The notes beneath the pieces are model-generated. The model did no database searches and was not told where the DNA came from. It saw only the letters and a program-made list of their open reading frames with translations. From Magnetospirillum aberrantis SpK (GTDB lineage: Bacteria; Pseudomonadota; Alphaproteobacteria; Rhodospirillales; Magnetospirillaceae), in the NCBI RefSeq assembly GCF_011022235.1, contig NZ_JAAIYP010000001.1, forward strand, positions 20,296 through 84,295: DNA of 64,000 bases, given 5' to 3'. Below are positions 28,083-36,902 of this stretch, one piece after another (the first letter of the stretch is position 1; each line of letters begins with the position of its first letter). The position numbers and the translations under genes are program-made.

Positions 28083-29182
28083 AGGACGCTCTCCATGATG
28101 GCGACGATGCGGTCAGAAGCGTGACCATCCCAATATTCGGGGATCTTGCCGGCCTTGCCGCCATTGTCGAGAACCTCGAACGCCGCCGCCAGGATGCGGG
28201 CGGGATCACGACCCACCAGGGTATTGGTGCCTTGGTCGATGGTGATCGGACGCTCGGTATTGTCACGCAATGTCAGGCATGGCACGCCCAAGGCCGTGGT
28301 TTCTTCCTGAATGCCGCCCGAATCGGTCAGGACCAGGGCGGCCTTGGACATCAGGCCAAGAATCGGCAGGTATCCCACCGGCCCCAGCGGCAGAACCGGC
28401 CATTGCAGGCGGTGGGAAAGCTCGGCCGCCTCGACGCGGGCACGGGTCCGCGGATGCAGGGGGAACACCACCGGCAGCCGCTCGCCGATGCGGGCCAGGC
28501 AATCCAACAGCCGTTCCAGCACCATGGGATCATCGACGTTGGACGGCCGGTGCAAGGTGGCCAGGGCGAAGCGTTCGGGGATCGTGTGGCCGCAGGCGGC
28601 AATGGTCTGGGCGGCGGGAACGGCGCGTTCGAGGTTACGGCGCAACGAATCGATCATGACGTTGCCGACGAAATGCACTTTCGAACCGTCGACGCCTTCA
28701 CGGGCAAGGTTGCCGGCCGCCTGACGCTCGGTGGTGAACAAAAGGTCGGAAATCTGGTCGGTCAGCACCCGGTTGATCTCTTCCGGCATGGTACGGTCAT
28801 AGGACCGCAATCCCGCCTCGACATGAATCACCGGCACCCCCAGCTTGGCCGCCACCAAGGCACAGGCGATGGTCGAATTGACGTCGCCCACCACCAGCAC
28901 CACCGGACGATGGGCGGCCATGAGCACCGGCTCGAAGCGCTTCATCACCTCGGCGGTCTGCACCGCATGGCTGGCGGAACCGACCTCGAGATTGACGTCG
29001 GGACGCGGCAGGCCAAGGTCGGCGAAAAACGCGTCGTTCATTTCCGGGTCGTAATGCTGGCCGGTGTGGACCAGACGTGGACGAAAGCGGGAACTGGCCG
29101 TCAAGCTGGCGTGGATCGGCGCGATCTTCATGTAGTTGGGTCGTGCTCCGACGACGCAGAGGACATCCCTGGTTTCTTTCAT
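28079..29182 (-). CDS. wecB: UDP-N-acetylglucosamine 2-epimerase, non-hydrolysing
   Basis: This 367-residue enzyme interconverts UDP-GlcNAc and UDP-ManNAc. It shows VVGARPNYMKIAPI, HTGQHYD, GDVNSTIACALVA, HVEAGLRSYDRTMPEEINR and LTDSGGIQEE, all typical of the WecB type rather than the hydrolysing NeuC/LegG type. ATG at 29182 gives the expected N-terminus. A 192-base gap upstream holds a palindromic element; downstream it overlaps the ligase gene. Confidence 0.95.
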   Translation of the reverse strand: MKETRDVLCVVGARPNYMKIAPIHASLTASSRFRPRLVHTGQHYDPEMNDAFFADLGLPRPDVNLEVGSASHAVQTAEVMKRFEPVLMAAHRPVVLVVGDVNSTIACALVAAKLGVPVIHVEAGLRSYDRTMPEEINRVLTDQISDLLFTTERQAAGNLAREGVDGSKVHFVGNVMIDSLRRNLERAVPAAQTIAACGHTIPERFALATLHRPSNVDDPMVLERLLDCLARIGERLPVVFPLHPRTRARVEAAELSHRLQWPVLPLGPVGYLPILGLMSKAALVLTDSGGIQEETTALGVPCLTLRDNTERPITIDQGTNTLVGRDPARILAAAFEVLDNGGKAGKIPEYWDGHASDRIVAIMESVL

Positions 29183-29246
29183 GACGGCCTTACCTTGTTC
29201 ACCCAACCGGCGGCAACGACGTATAGCCCATAAGAAGGCCCCGCTC

Positions 29247-29378
29247 CTAGTGCTCTGACGCATTCATATGCGTCGGAGCACTAGGCTTGCCTTTGGCGGC
29301 TGCGCCTCCGGCGCAAGCCAAGCTCAAGTGCCGCTCGGGCTTGGTGCATTGAGCCATCTGAATGTTTCAATGCACTAG
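29247..29378. mobile_element. MITE/REPIN-like palindromic element, 132 bp
   Basis: The element is bounded by CTAGTGC (29247) and GCACTAG (29378). Its first 20 bases and the reverse complement of its last 20 agree at 15-16 positions, both running CTAGTGC...ATTCA. Inside are three hairpins: a near-perfect 18-bp stem at 29246-29285 with loop TCAT, GGCTTGC/GCAAGCC (29284-29319), and GTGCATTGA/TCAATGCAC (29344-29375). There is no coding capacity. The right end supplies the TAG stop of the adjacent epimerase gene. It interrupts an otherwise close-packed minus-strand gene block. Confidence 0.6.
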
Positions 29379-30304
29379 CGAAAGGCGGCAGCCATCGCCG
29401 CCAAGCCGCTATCCACGGAATTCGGCGGCTCCCACGACAACGCCTGCCGGGTGGCCGCGTCGTCGACGGTCAGTGATCCCAGCAAACGTTCGGCCATGGC
29501 CTGGCGGCCAACCATGCGCGCCGCCAGCCGCAACGCCGACGGCGGCACCGGCAACAGCACCGCCCGCCGCCCCATGGCGGCGGCAAGGCGGCGCAGCAAT
29601 TGCGGCGTCGACAGATCCTCGGCATCGCGAACCAGGAACGTCGCTCCGGCGGCGGCGGGGTGATCCAGGCACACACGGATCAGATCGGCCAGATTGTCGG
29701 CCCCTACCAGGCTGCGCCGGTTGTCGACCCACGCCAGGGGCAGCGGAATTCCTTTGGACAGCACCCGCATCAGCGTCGCCAGATTGCCTTTGGCACCAGC
29801 CCCGTGCACCAGGGGAGGACGAATGACGGTGGTTTCCATGCCGACACGGGCCGCGGCGGCGGACAAGGCCTGTTCCGCCTCGAACTTGGCGACACCATAG
29901 GGATCAACCGGCGCCGGTGCGTCGATAGCGCGCAACAGGCCGCTTTCTCCCTGGGCCTTGATCGAGCTGACGAAGATGAAACGCCGCACGCCGACCGCCG
30001 CCGCCTGCTCCGCCAGCCGGGCGGTACCATCGCGGTTGACCCGGCGGAACACCGCCAGCGGGTCGGCCTCGGTCTCGTGCATGACGTGGGCACGGGCCGC
30101 CAGATGCACCACCGCCTCGCAGCCCGTCAACGCCACCGACCAATCGGCGTCGGCCGACAAATCCGCCGCCGCCACCGGGCGCACCCCGGCGGCCAAGTCC
30201 ACCGGCCGGCGAACCGCCCCCAGAACCTCGTGCCCCGCCGCGGCCAAGGCCCGGCAGACCGGCCCCCCCAGGAAACCGCTGGCTCCCGTCACCAGAACCT
30301 TCAT
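29375..30304 (-). CDS. NAD-dependent sugar epimerase/dehydratase (extended SDR)
   Basis: This 309-residue extended SDR acts on a nucleotide sugar. It has the Rossmann motif GASGFLGG (residues 7-14), VHLAARAHVMHE, the catalytic SSIKAQGE and YGVAKFEAE (YxxxK). It resembles UDP-sugar 4-epimerases or reductases that pair with WecA-like transferases (WbpV/WbpL type). It starts at ATG 30304, overlapping the WecA-like gene by four bases. Its TAG stop comes from the end of the 132-bp palindromic element, so the original C-terminus may have been longer. Confidence 0.9.
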   Translation of the reverse strand: MKVLVTGASGFLGGPVCRALAAAGHEVLGAVRRPVDLAAGVRPVAAADLSADADWSVALTGCEAVVHLAARAHVMHETEADPLAVFRRVNRDGTARLAEQAAAVGVRRFIFVSSIKAQGESGLLRAIDAPAPVDPYGVAKFEAEQALSAAAARVGMETTVIRPPLVHGAGAKGNLATLMRVLSKGIPLPLAWVDNRRSLVGADNLADLIRVCLDHPAAAGATFLVRDAEDLSTPQLLRRLAAAMGRRAVLLPVPPSALRLAARMVGRQAMAERLLGSLTVDDAATRQALSWEPPNSVDSGLAAMAAAFR

Positions 30305-31323
30305 TTCGCCGCTCCCCGCGACCAGTGCCGCAACACAGCCAACAGACCGGCGGTAACCACCACACCCCCGGCCAGCCCCGCCCCTTCGAACCCGGCGGCG
30401 GCGGCGGCGGCGCATCCCACCAGCAACAGGTTGCCGGCGGCGATGGCCAAGGCGACCTGATCGTGACGACGCCCCCCCTGGACGGCGCGCTGGTAGAAAT
30501 GCTTGCGGTGCGCCTGCCACACCTTCTCGCCGTTCAACGCCCGCCGCACCAAGGTAATGGTGGCATCGGCCAGATAATAGGCCGGCAAAATCAACGCCGC
30601 CGCCAATTGTCCATGCGCGGCCAGCAGCACCAACAACCCGCCCAGCACGAAACCGAACGGCACCGAACCGGAATCGCCGAGGAACAGTTTGGCCGGGTGC
30701 CAGTTGAAACAGAGGAAGCCGACCGCGACCCCCGCCGCGGCACCGCCATAGGGCGCCAGCCCCGGCAGACCGGCAAGGACGGCGACGACCGCCAGCCCCA
30801 CGCCAAGGGACAGGGTTTCCACGCCGGTGATGCCGTCGATGCCGTCCATGAAGTTATAAAGGTTCACGAACCACAGCCAACCCAGCACGGCCAGGACGCG
30901 GTCGGCCCACAACGGCAGGACACCTTGGAAGACCAGCCTGTCTTCCGGCACGCAAAGCACGGCCAAGGCGATCAATGCGGCATGGGCGGCGAAACGCGGC
31001 AACACCGGCAAGGTGTGGCGGTCGTCCCACCACGACAACGCCATCAGCGCCAGGGCGCCTCCGCCCAGGGCAATCCCCTCGACCCCGCCGAAGCGCCAGC
31101 CCAAGGCCGCGAACAACACCGCCAGAACGGAGGTGGTCGCCAGCCCACCGCCGCGCGGTGTCGGCAATACGTGGCTGGAGCGTTCGTTGGGGTGGTCAAG
31201 GATCTGTCGGCGACGCAGATAGGCCAGAACCTTGCGCGTCGCCACCACGGTCAGGCCAGCGGCGGCCACCGCCAGCGCCGCCGCCGTCTGCATGGCCAGG
31301 ACAGGCGAGGAAAAATCCAGCAC
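30301..31323 (-). CDS. WecA/WbpL-like undecaprenyl-phosphate sugar-1-phosphate transferase
   Basis: This 340-residue polytopic MraY/WecA-family enzyme starts lipid-linked glycan assembly by moving a HexNAc-1-phosphate onto undecaprenyl phosphate. Motifs are LSWWDDRHTLP (Mg-binding DD), NLYNFMDGIDGI, NWHPAKLFLGDSGS and a C-terminal WQAHRKHFYQR loop. GTG 31323 follows the upstream stop by five bases; ATG 31293 is an alternative start. It probably works with the adjacent epimerase, which supplies its UDP-sugar. Confidence 0.9.
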   Translation of the reverse strand: MLDFSSPVLAMQTAAALAVAAAGLTVVATRKVLAYLRRRQILDHPNERSSHVLPTPRGGGLATTSVLAVLFAALGWRFGGVEGIALGGGALALMALSWWDDRHTLPVLPRFAAHAALIALAVLCVPEDRLVFQGVLPLWADRVLAVLGWLWFVNLYNFMDGIDGITGVETLSLGVGLAVVAVLAGLPGLAPYGGAAAGVAVGFLCFNWHPAKLFLGDSGSVPFGFVLGGLLVLLAAHGQLAAALILPAYYLADATITLVRRALNGEKVWQAHRKHFYQRAVQGGRRHDQVALAIAAGNLLLVGCAAAAAAGFEGAGLAGGVVVTAGLLAVLRHWSRGAAK

Positions 31324-31328
31324 CGGCC

Positions 31329-33479
31329 CTAATCCCGGTTCAACATCACCCGCCGCCCATCGCGGAGGGATTCCAGGACGGCGATGGTGGCAAGCGATGT
31401 TTCCAGCAATTCCTCCTCGTCCACCGGCGGGCGGCCGCTGGCCACGCCGTTGACGAAGGCTTGCAGTTCGGCGCGGTGCCCCTTGTCCTGGGCCACCGCC
31501 TTGGTGGTGCGGGTACGGCCGTTTTCGGTGACCGACAAGGTCAGGAAGTTGTCGATGGTGACCACGGTGCCGCCGGCGAAGCACTCGAAGCGCTCCTTGC
31601 TGTAGGCGGAATCACCCTGGGCGGTATAGACCAGCGTCGCCAGCGATCCGTCGGCAAAGCCCAAGGTAACCGTCAGGTCGTCGCAGCCGCCATGGGTCAC
31701 CGCCGCCGCGTCGGCCAACACCGAGGTGATGGGGCTGCCGGCCAGGAAGCGGGCAAGATCGACGAAGTGGCAGGCTTCGCCCAGAATGCGCCCTCCCCCT
31801 TCTTCGGCGGCGTTGAGCCAGCTTTCCGGCGGCAGCGCCCCGGCGTTGACCCTGAGCACCAGGGTCTTGGGGCCGGAATGGCGGGCAAGATGCTGGCGGG
31901 CCTGGATCGAGAACGGCGCGAAGCGCCGGTTGAAGCCGACGGTGAAGAAGGCGGTGCCGGCGGCGCGGGCCTCGGCCACCTCGGCCAATTGCGCACGGTC
32001 CAGGGCCAGGGGCTTTTCGACGATCACATGTTTGCCGGCCCGCAGCGCGCGGGCGGTGATGTCGGCGTGGCTGGCGTGGCGGGTGGCGACCAGCACGGCG
32101 TTGACCGCCGGGTCGGCCAGCACCGCCTCCATGTCGGTGGTGGCGTTGGCGAACCCGAAGGTCTGTTGGCCGTGGTCGGCGGTCTGTCCACGTTGGGTAC
32201 ACAAACTGTGCAACTGGACGCCACTGATACGCTTCAGTTCCGGCAACAGGACGGTGCGGGCGAAGTTGCCGGCGCCGATGACGCCCAGGACGCAGCCGCC
32301 CGCCGCCTTGGGCGCGGCAAGAACCGGCCGTGCCGGCGCGGCGGCCCGGTCATAGCGCAACACCACCCCCAGTGACGGCTGGGCGCCGCCGGTGACCAGG
32401 GCATAGGCCTGTTCGGCCTGATCGAAGGGGAACCGGTGGGTGATCAGCGCGCCCACATCCAGACGGCGCGGCAGCGACGGACTCATCAGGCGGACGCATT
32501 CGCGCAGGTTCTCGGCCTCGGTCCAGCGCACCCAACCCGGCGGATACTTGACGCCGCGGCCTTCGAAATCCTCGTCATAGCGGCCCGGCCCATAGGAGCG
32601 CGACACGGTGATGGAGAGTTCCTTCTTCATGAAGGCGGCGTAGGGGAACTCGGTGCCGGTCTTGCCGACCATCACCACGCGGGCGCGGTCACGGGCCAGT
32701 TCGGCGGCGGTCTCAAGGGGTTCGGAGGAATCGGTGGCGGCGGCGACCAGGATTGCGTCGCATCCCAAACCGCCGGTCATGGCCATGACCGCTTCGGTCA
32801 GGCCGGCATCGCCGATGCGCCATGTCAGCTCCGCCCCCAACCGGCCAGCCAGGGCCAGACGCTCCGGGTTGACGTCAAGCGCCACCACACGCGCGCCGGA
32901 CAGCCCCAGCAACTGTACCGCCAACTGTCCGACCAGCCCGACCCCCAACACCGCCACCACGTCCCCCAAGGCGGGAGCCAGCGTGCGGACGCCGGCCATG
33001 GCGATGGACGCCAACGTGCCGAAGCACGCTTCGTCGTCGGCGACGTCGTCGGGAATGGGCGCGGCCAAATTGCGCGGCACCACGTTCAACTCGGCGTGGT
33101 TGGCCAGACCGGCGCCGGCAACGGCCACACGCTGGCCGACACGGAAGGCCCCTTCCAGCCCGGCGCCAACCGCCACCACCTCGCCGGCGGCGGAATATCC
33201 CAGCGGCAAGGGTTCGTCGAGCCGGGCCATGACGGCGCGGAAGGTGGACATCACTCCGTCGCGGCGGGCCTTGTCCACCACCTTGCGCACCAGGTCGGGG
33301 CGTTCCTTGGCCTTGCCGGCCAAGCTTTTCTTGGCGAAGTCGATGACCATGCGCTCGGTGCCGGCGGAAATCAGCGAGGCGCCGGTCCGCACCAACAGAT
33401 GACCGGAACGGACTCGGGGTTCGGGAACGTCCCTAAGCGACAATTTGCCCGAGCGGGCGCTTTGGATGACTTGCTTCAT
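31329..33479 (-). CDS. Two-domain oxidoreductase: zinc-type alcohol dehydrogenase + Gfo/Idh/MocA
   Basis: This 716-residue protein fuses two dehydrogenases. Residues 1-355 form a medium-chain dehydrogenase (LGYSAAGEVVAVG, VLGVGLVGQLAVQLL) without the structural-zinc Cys cluster. Residues 370-716 form a Gfo/Idh/MocA oxidoreductase (VIGAGNFARTVLLPEL, VIVEKPLA, GFNRRFAPF). Such bi-domain proteins occur in polysaccharide loci and are thought to oxidise and re-reduce a sugar in sequence. ATG at 33479 starts the family N-terminus MKQVIQSARSG. It begins the minus-strand block that runs down to 21.4 kb. Confidence 0.92.
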   Translation of the reverse strand: MKQVIQSARSGKLSLRDVPEPRVRSGHLLVRTGASLISAGTERMVIDFAKKSLAGKAKERPDLVRKVVDKARRDGVMSTFRAVMARLDEPLPLGYSAAGEVVAVGAGLEGAFRVGQRVAVAGAGLANHAELNVVPRNLAAPIPDDVADDEACFGTLASIAMAGVRTLAPALGDVVAVLGVGLVGQLAVQLLGLSGARVVALDVNPERLALAGRLGAELTWRIGDAGLTEAVMAMTGGLGCDAILVAAATDSSEPLETAAELARDRARVVMVGKTGTEFPYAAFMKKELSITVSRSYGPGRYDEDFEGRGVKYPPGWVRWTEAENLRECVRLMSPSLPRRLDVGALITHRFPFDQAEQAYALVTGGAQPSLGVVLRYDRAAAPARPVLAAPKAAGGCVLGVIGAGNFARTVLLPELKRISGVQLHSLCTQRGQTADHGQQTFGFANATTDMEAVLADPAVNAVLVATRHASHADITARALRAGKHVIVEKPLALDRAQLAEVAEARAAGTAFFTVGFNRRFAPFSIQARQHLARHSGPKTLVLRVNAGALPPESWLNAAEEGGGRILGEACHFVDLARFLAGSPITSVLADAAAVTHGGCDDLTVTLGFADGSLATLVYTAQGDSAYSKERFECFAGGTVVTIDNFLTLSVTENGRTRTTKAVAQDKGHRAELQAFVNGVASGRPPVDEEELLETSLATIAVLESLRDGRRVMLNRD

Positions 33480-33617
33480 GACCTTCCGAACGCAAGGGGC
33501 GGCGATTGGCGAAGGAAATACACCCATCCAACCGGACTTGCCAGCGCCGTCGGTTGACAGCCCGCCACCCCGAAGCTATGCCTGAGACCCTTCCACAAGC
33601 CGATTCAGCAGGAGTTC

Positions 33618-33764
33618 ATGGCCAAGAAGCGCGTGAACCACGCAACCGCGTTCCCCGTCGCCGCCATGGCGGCATGGCTGTGGGTGACGTTCGCGGCCTG
33701 CGCGTTCCTGGCTCAATTCGGTTCCGTGGCCGACCGGGTGGCGGCATTGGTGTTTCGCGGATGA
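33618..33764 (+). CDS. 48-residue one-helix membrane peptide
   Basis: A small protein, MAKKRVNHATAFPVAAMAAW and onward, has a basic N-terminus, one membrane helix (about residues 13-33) and a short C-terminal segment ending FRG. GGAG lies six bases before ATG. Its stop overlaps the next start as ATGA. A second peptide of the same plan and size precedes the related membrane protein at 41637, which argues strongly that both are genes. Function is unknown; it is probably a partner of the downstream glycosyltransferase. Confidence 0.7.
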   Translation: MAKKRVNHATAFPVAAMAAWLWVTFAACAFLAQFGSVADRVAALVFRG

Positions 33765-35665
33765 CCACCGTCGCCGCGCTGCTTTTTCTGACCGTGTCCG
33801 CCATCGGCTGGGGAGGTCTGGCGTTGCGCGCCACCACCGGCGCGGTGCCGCGTGGCCGTCACGAATCGGTCGCGTTCGCCTTCGTCATCGGCCAGGGCGT
33901 CCTGGGTTGGCTGACCTTCTGGCCCGCCGTGACGCACATGGCGTCGGCCCCCGTGGCCGCCGGATTGTGCGCCGTGGGATTGTGCGGCCTGCCATGGCTG
34001 GCGCGAAACGCCGAACCAAAGCCGGAAACCGTCTCGGGCCGCCCGGACTGGATCTTGCGCGCCATCGTCTTGCTGGCCGGAGTGATCGCCGCCGGCGACG
34101 TGCTGGAAGCGCTGGCTCCCCCTGCGGATGCCGACAGCCTGGCCTATCATTTCGTCATCGCCAAGCATCTGGCGGAAACCGGACGGCTGGACTTCGTTCC
34201 CCGTGCGGTGGACGGCGCCGTCCCGCCGCTGACCCAACTGGTTTCCGGTCTGGCCTATAGCTTGGGCGGCGAACGGGCCATGACGCTTTGGGCCATGGTG
34301 TCGGGCTGGGGACTGGCGCTGGCAGCATACGCCCTGGCCTTGCGGTGGTTGAACCGCCGATGGGCGGCGGCGGCGGCGGTGACGATCCTGTCCATGCCCG
34401 CCGTCCTGTTCGGAGCGGGCACCGGACAGGTGGAAGTCCGCAGCGCCGCCTTCGCCACCATCGCCGTGGCCGTGGCGGCCGACGCCCTGACCCGCCGCGA
34501 CCGGGGAGGCTTCGTGTTGTCCGGCGTGGCCGCCGGCTGCATGATGGCGGCCAAACTGACGGGAATGCTGTTGGTCGCGGCGATCGGGGCCGCGATGTTG
34601 ACGCGGCCGTACGGCCGGCGTCAGGTCGTCCTGTTCGGCCTGACGGCGATGGCGGTGGGGGCTCCTTATTACGTCTGGTGCTGGCTCAACACCGGCGACC
34701 CGGTCTTCCCCATGTTGTGGGGTATGCTGCCCGGCCAGGACCCCACGCTGTGGAACACCGCGCAAGCCGCCTATTTCAAGGCGCGTTTCAACGGCGTGGA
34801 GTTGCTGCTGCCGAAGACGGTGGCATGGTGGCTGGCTTATCCGTTGCGGGTCCTGGTGGATTCCCACCCGGTGTTCGAGGCCGGGCGAACCGGCTTCGGT
34901 CCCTGGCCGCTGATCGCGGCGGGCTTTGCCCTGTGGGGCGGCTGGCAAGCCCGCCGGACCGTCTGGCGCTCTCCGCTGGCGACATGGCTGATGGTCGCCG
35001 CCCTGTTCTACAGCCTGTGGTTCTGGCTGGGGCCGTCCCAACGCATCCGCCACCTGCTTCCGGTCGCGCCGCTGGTGTTCCTGGTCCTGACGATCGCGGC
35101 GGAACGGGCCACGCGATGTTCGCCGGCCCGCCTCGCGCTGAAGGCCGGCCTGGTCCTGACGCTGGCGGTGCAATGCGCCGGACAGGGGGTGTTCTCGCTG
35201 CAATACATCGAGCATTTGCGCTCGGGCGAAACGCGCGAGGCGTTCCTGGCCCACAACGTCGACAGCTACCAGGCGGCGGCGTGGATCAACCGGCACCTGC
35301 CGGCATCGGCCAAGGTCCTGCATGAACGGCGGGAACTGAACTACCTGTTGGAACGGGCGTCCTTTCAGGCCAATCCCGAACAGGAGGGACGCGTCGAGGT
35401 GCGCCCGGATAATGACGACCCGGCACTGTTCTGGCGGCAACTCCGCCATCAAGGTGTCGACCACATCTTCCACACCTTGCCCGACGACGGATCACGAACC
35501 GGAGTGGGGGGATTGACCATGCAGTTGGAAGCCGCCGGCTGTGCCCGTCAAATTCAGCGCTTCCACCAAAGCCAAAGGGTCGAATCACGGGCGTTGCGCG
35601 TGGTCAAACCCATCGACGAGACCAACGTGCTATGGCAACTGACGCCCGCGACCTGCCCGTTCTGA
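33761..35665 (+). CDS. GT-C-like polytopic glycosyltransferase
   Basis: This 634-residue membrane protein has many hydrophobic helices and a C-terminal periplasmic domain. The first big loop contains APPADADSLAYH with an acidic D123-A-D125, the position of the catalytic aspartates in GT-C (ArnT/GT39-like) enzymes that use polyprenyl-phosphate sugars. The paralogue at 41637 has APPNDYDSLMYH at the same place. ATG 33761 is coupled to the preceding small peptide. It probably glycosylates a periplasmic glycan, lipid or protein; donor and acceptor are unknown. Confidence 0.8.
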   Translation: MTTVAALLFLTVSAIGWGGLALRATTGAVPRGRHESVAFAFVIGQGVLGWLTFWPAVTHMASAPVAAGLCAVGLCGLPWLARNAEPKPETVSGRPDWILRAIVLLAGVIAAGDVLEALAPPADADSLAYHFVIAKHLAETGRLDFVPRAVDGAVPPLTQLVSGLAYSLGGERAMTLWAMVSGWGLALAAYALALRWLNRRWAAAAAVTILSMPAVLFGAGTGQVEVRSAAFATIAVAVAADALTRRDRGGFVLSGVAAGCMMAAKLTGMLLVAAIGAAMLTRPYGRRQVVLFGLTAMAVGAPYYVWCWLNTGDPVFPMLWGMLPGQDPTLWNTAQAAYFKARFNGVELLLPKTVAWWLAYPLRVLVDSHPVFEAGRTGFGPWPLIAAGFALWGGWQARRTVWRSPLATWLMVAALFYSLWFWLGPSQRIRHLLPVAPLVFLVLTIAAERATRCSPARLALKAGLVLTLAVQCAGQGVFSLQYIEHLRSGETREAFLAHNVDSYQAAAWINRHLPASAKVLHERRELNYLLERASFQANPEQEGRVEVRPDNDDPALFWRQLRHQGVDHIFHTLPDDGSRTGVGGLTMQLEAAGCARQIQRFHQSQRVESRALRVVKPIDETNVLWQLTPATCPF

Positions 35666-35678
35666 GCCGCGGCGGGAA

Positions 35679-36731
35679 TCAGCGGCCGACGCTGTCCAGC
35701 AAGTCGAGGTCGGCGTCGACCATGTCGCGCACCAGGGTATCGAAGGGCACTTGGGGTTCCCATCCCAGCTTGGCCTTGGCTTTCGACGCGTCGCCGATCA
35801 GCAGGTCCACCTCGGTCGGGCGGAAATAGCGCGGATCGACCCGCACCAGCGGCCGGCCGGTGGCGATGTCGATGCCTTGTTCGTCCACGCCGCTCCCTTC
35901 CCAGCGCAAGGCGATGCCCACATGGGCAAAGGCCTTTTCCGCGAATTCGCGCACGGTGTGGGTTTCTCCGGTGGCCAGCACGTAGTCGTCGGCGTGGTCC
36001 TGTTGCAGCATGCGCCACATGCCCTCGACATAGTCGCGGGCGTGCCCCCAATCACGGCTGGCGTCAAGGTTGCCCAGCCACACCGCTTCCTGCGCGCCGG
36101 CCTTGATGGCGGCGACGGCCCGGGTGATCTTGCGGGTCACGAAGGTTTCGCCGCGGATCGGGCTTTCGTGATTGAACAAGATGCCGTTGGACGCGTGGAT
36201 GCCATAGGCTTCGCGGTAGTTCACCGTGATCCAATAGGCATACAGCTTGGCCGCCGCGTAGGGGCTGCGCGGATAAAATGGCGTGGTCTCGTTTTGCGGG
36301 ATGGCCTGGACCTTCCCGTAAAGCTCGGAGGTGGACGCCTGATAGAAGCGGGTGCGCTTCTCCAGGCCAAGGATGCGGATCGCCTCGAGCAGGCGCAACG
36401 TGCCGACCGCGTCGGAATTGGCGGTGTATTCCGGCGTCTCGAAGCTGACCTGGACGTGGCTTTGCGCCGCGAGATTGTAGATCTCGTCCGGCTGCGTCTC
36501 CTGCACGATGCGGATCAGGTTGGTGGAATCCGTCATGTCGCCGTAATGCAGGAACATGCGCACGTCGCGTTCGTGCGGATCCTTGTACAGGTGGTCGATG
36601 CGGCCGGTGTTGAACGACGACGACCGCCGCTTGATGCCATGCACCACATAACCCTTGGACAGCAGCAACTCGGCCAAATACGCTCCATCCTGGCCGGTGA
36701 TGCCGGTGATCAAGGCTACGCGCTGAGACAT
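35679..36731 (-). CDS. gmd: GDP-mannose 4,6-dehydratase
   Basis: This 350-residue extended SDR converts GDP-mannose to GDP-4-keto-6-deoxymannose, precursor of fucose, rhamnose or perosamine. It shows [17 protein letters not shown], the catalytic [10 protein letters not shown] and [10 protein letters not shown], and [17 protein letters not shown], all Gmd hallmarks. GGAGG precedes ATG. Its substrate comes from manC. No GDP-fucose synthase or perosamine synthase was seen clearly; the CBS-aminotransferase at 40020 could in principle use its product. Confidence 0.96.
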   Translation of the reverse strand: MSQRVALITGITGQDGAYLAELLLSKGYVVHGIKRRSSSFNTGRIDHLYKDPHERDVRMFLHYGDMTDSTNLIRIVQETQPDEIYNLAAQSHVQVSFETPEYTANSDAVGTLRLLEAIRILGLEKRTRFYQASTSELYGKVQAIPQNETTPFYPRSPYAAAKLYAYWITVNYREAYGIHASNGILFNHESPIRGETFVTRKITRAVAAIKAGAQEAVWLGNLDASRDWGHARDYVEGMWRMLQQDHADDYVLATGETHTVREFAEKAFAHVGIALRWEGSGVDEQGIDIATGRPLVRVDPRYFRPTEVDLLIGDASKAKAKLGWEPQVPFDTLVRDMVDADLDLLDSVGR

Positions 36732-36749
36732 TCAAATCCTCCGGATGCA

Positions 36750-36784
36750 CCATGGACGGGCACGCATGCCCCTCGGGTCCATGG
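36750..36784. other. Nested palindrome between gmd and neuA
   Basis: CCATGGAC (36750) pairs with GTCCATGG (36777-36784), enclosing GGGCA/TGCCC (36758-36771) with a CGCA loop. It lies 19 bases upstream of the gmd start in the divergent region, so it could form a leader hairpin on gmd mRNA or an operator for both genes. Confidence 0.55.
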
Positions 36785-36902
36785 GGCACGCACCATACAC
36801 TCTGTTGCGCGCCCATGCCACCCGCGATCACGCGCAAATTTCTTGACCCGCTGCGCTGTTTTTGGCTGTTTAGCGTTTCGGTCGCAATGGACAGTGAATT
36901 CG

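Noticed and set aside
28079..29182. LegG/NeuC hydrolysing 2-epimerase
   Set aside because: Motifs follow the non-hydrolysing WecB type, so it should not serve as LegG.
36843..36872. Promoter TTGACC ... TGTTTA before neuA
   Set aside because: The -35 is good but the -10 matches only two of six positions.
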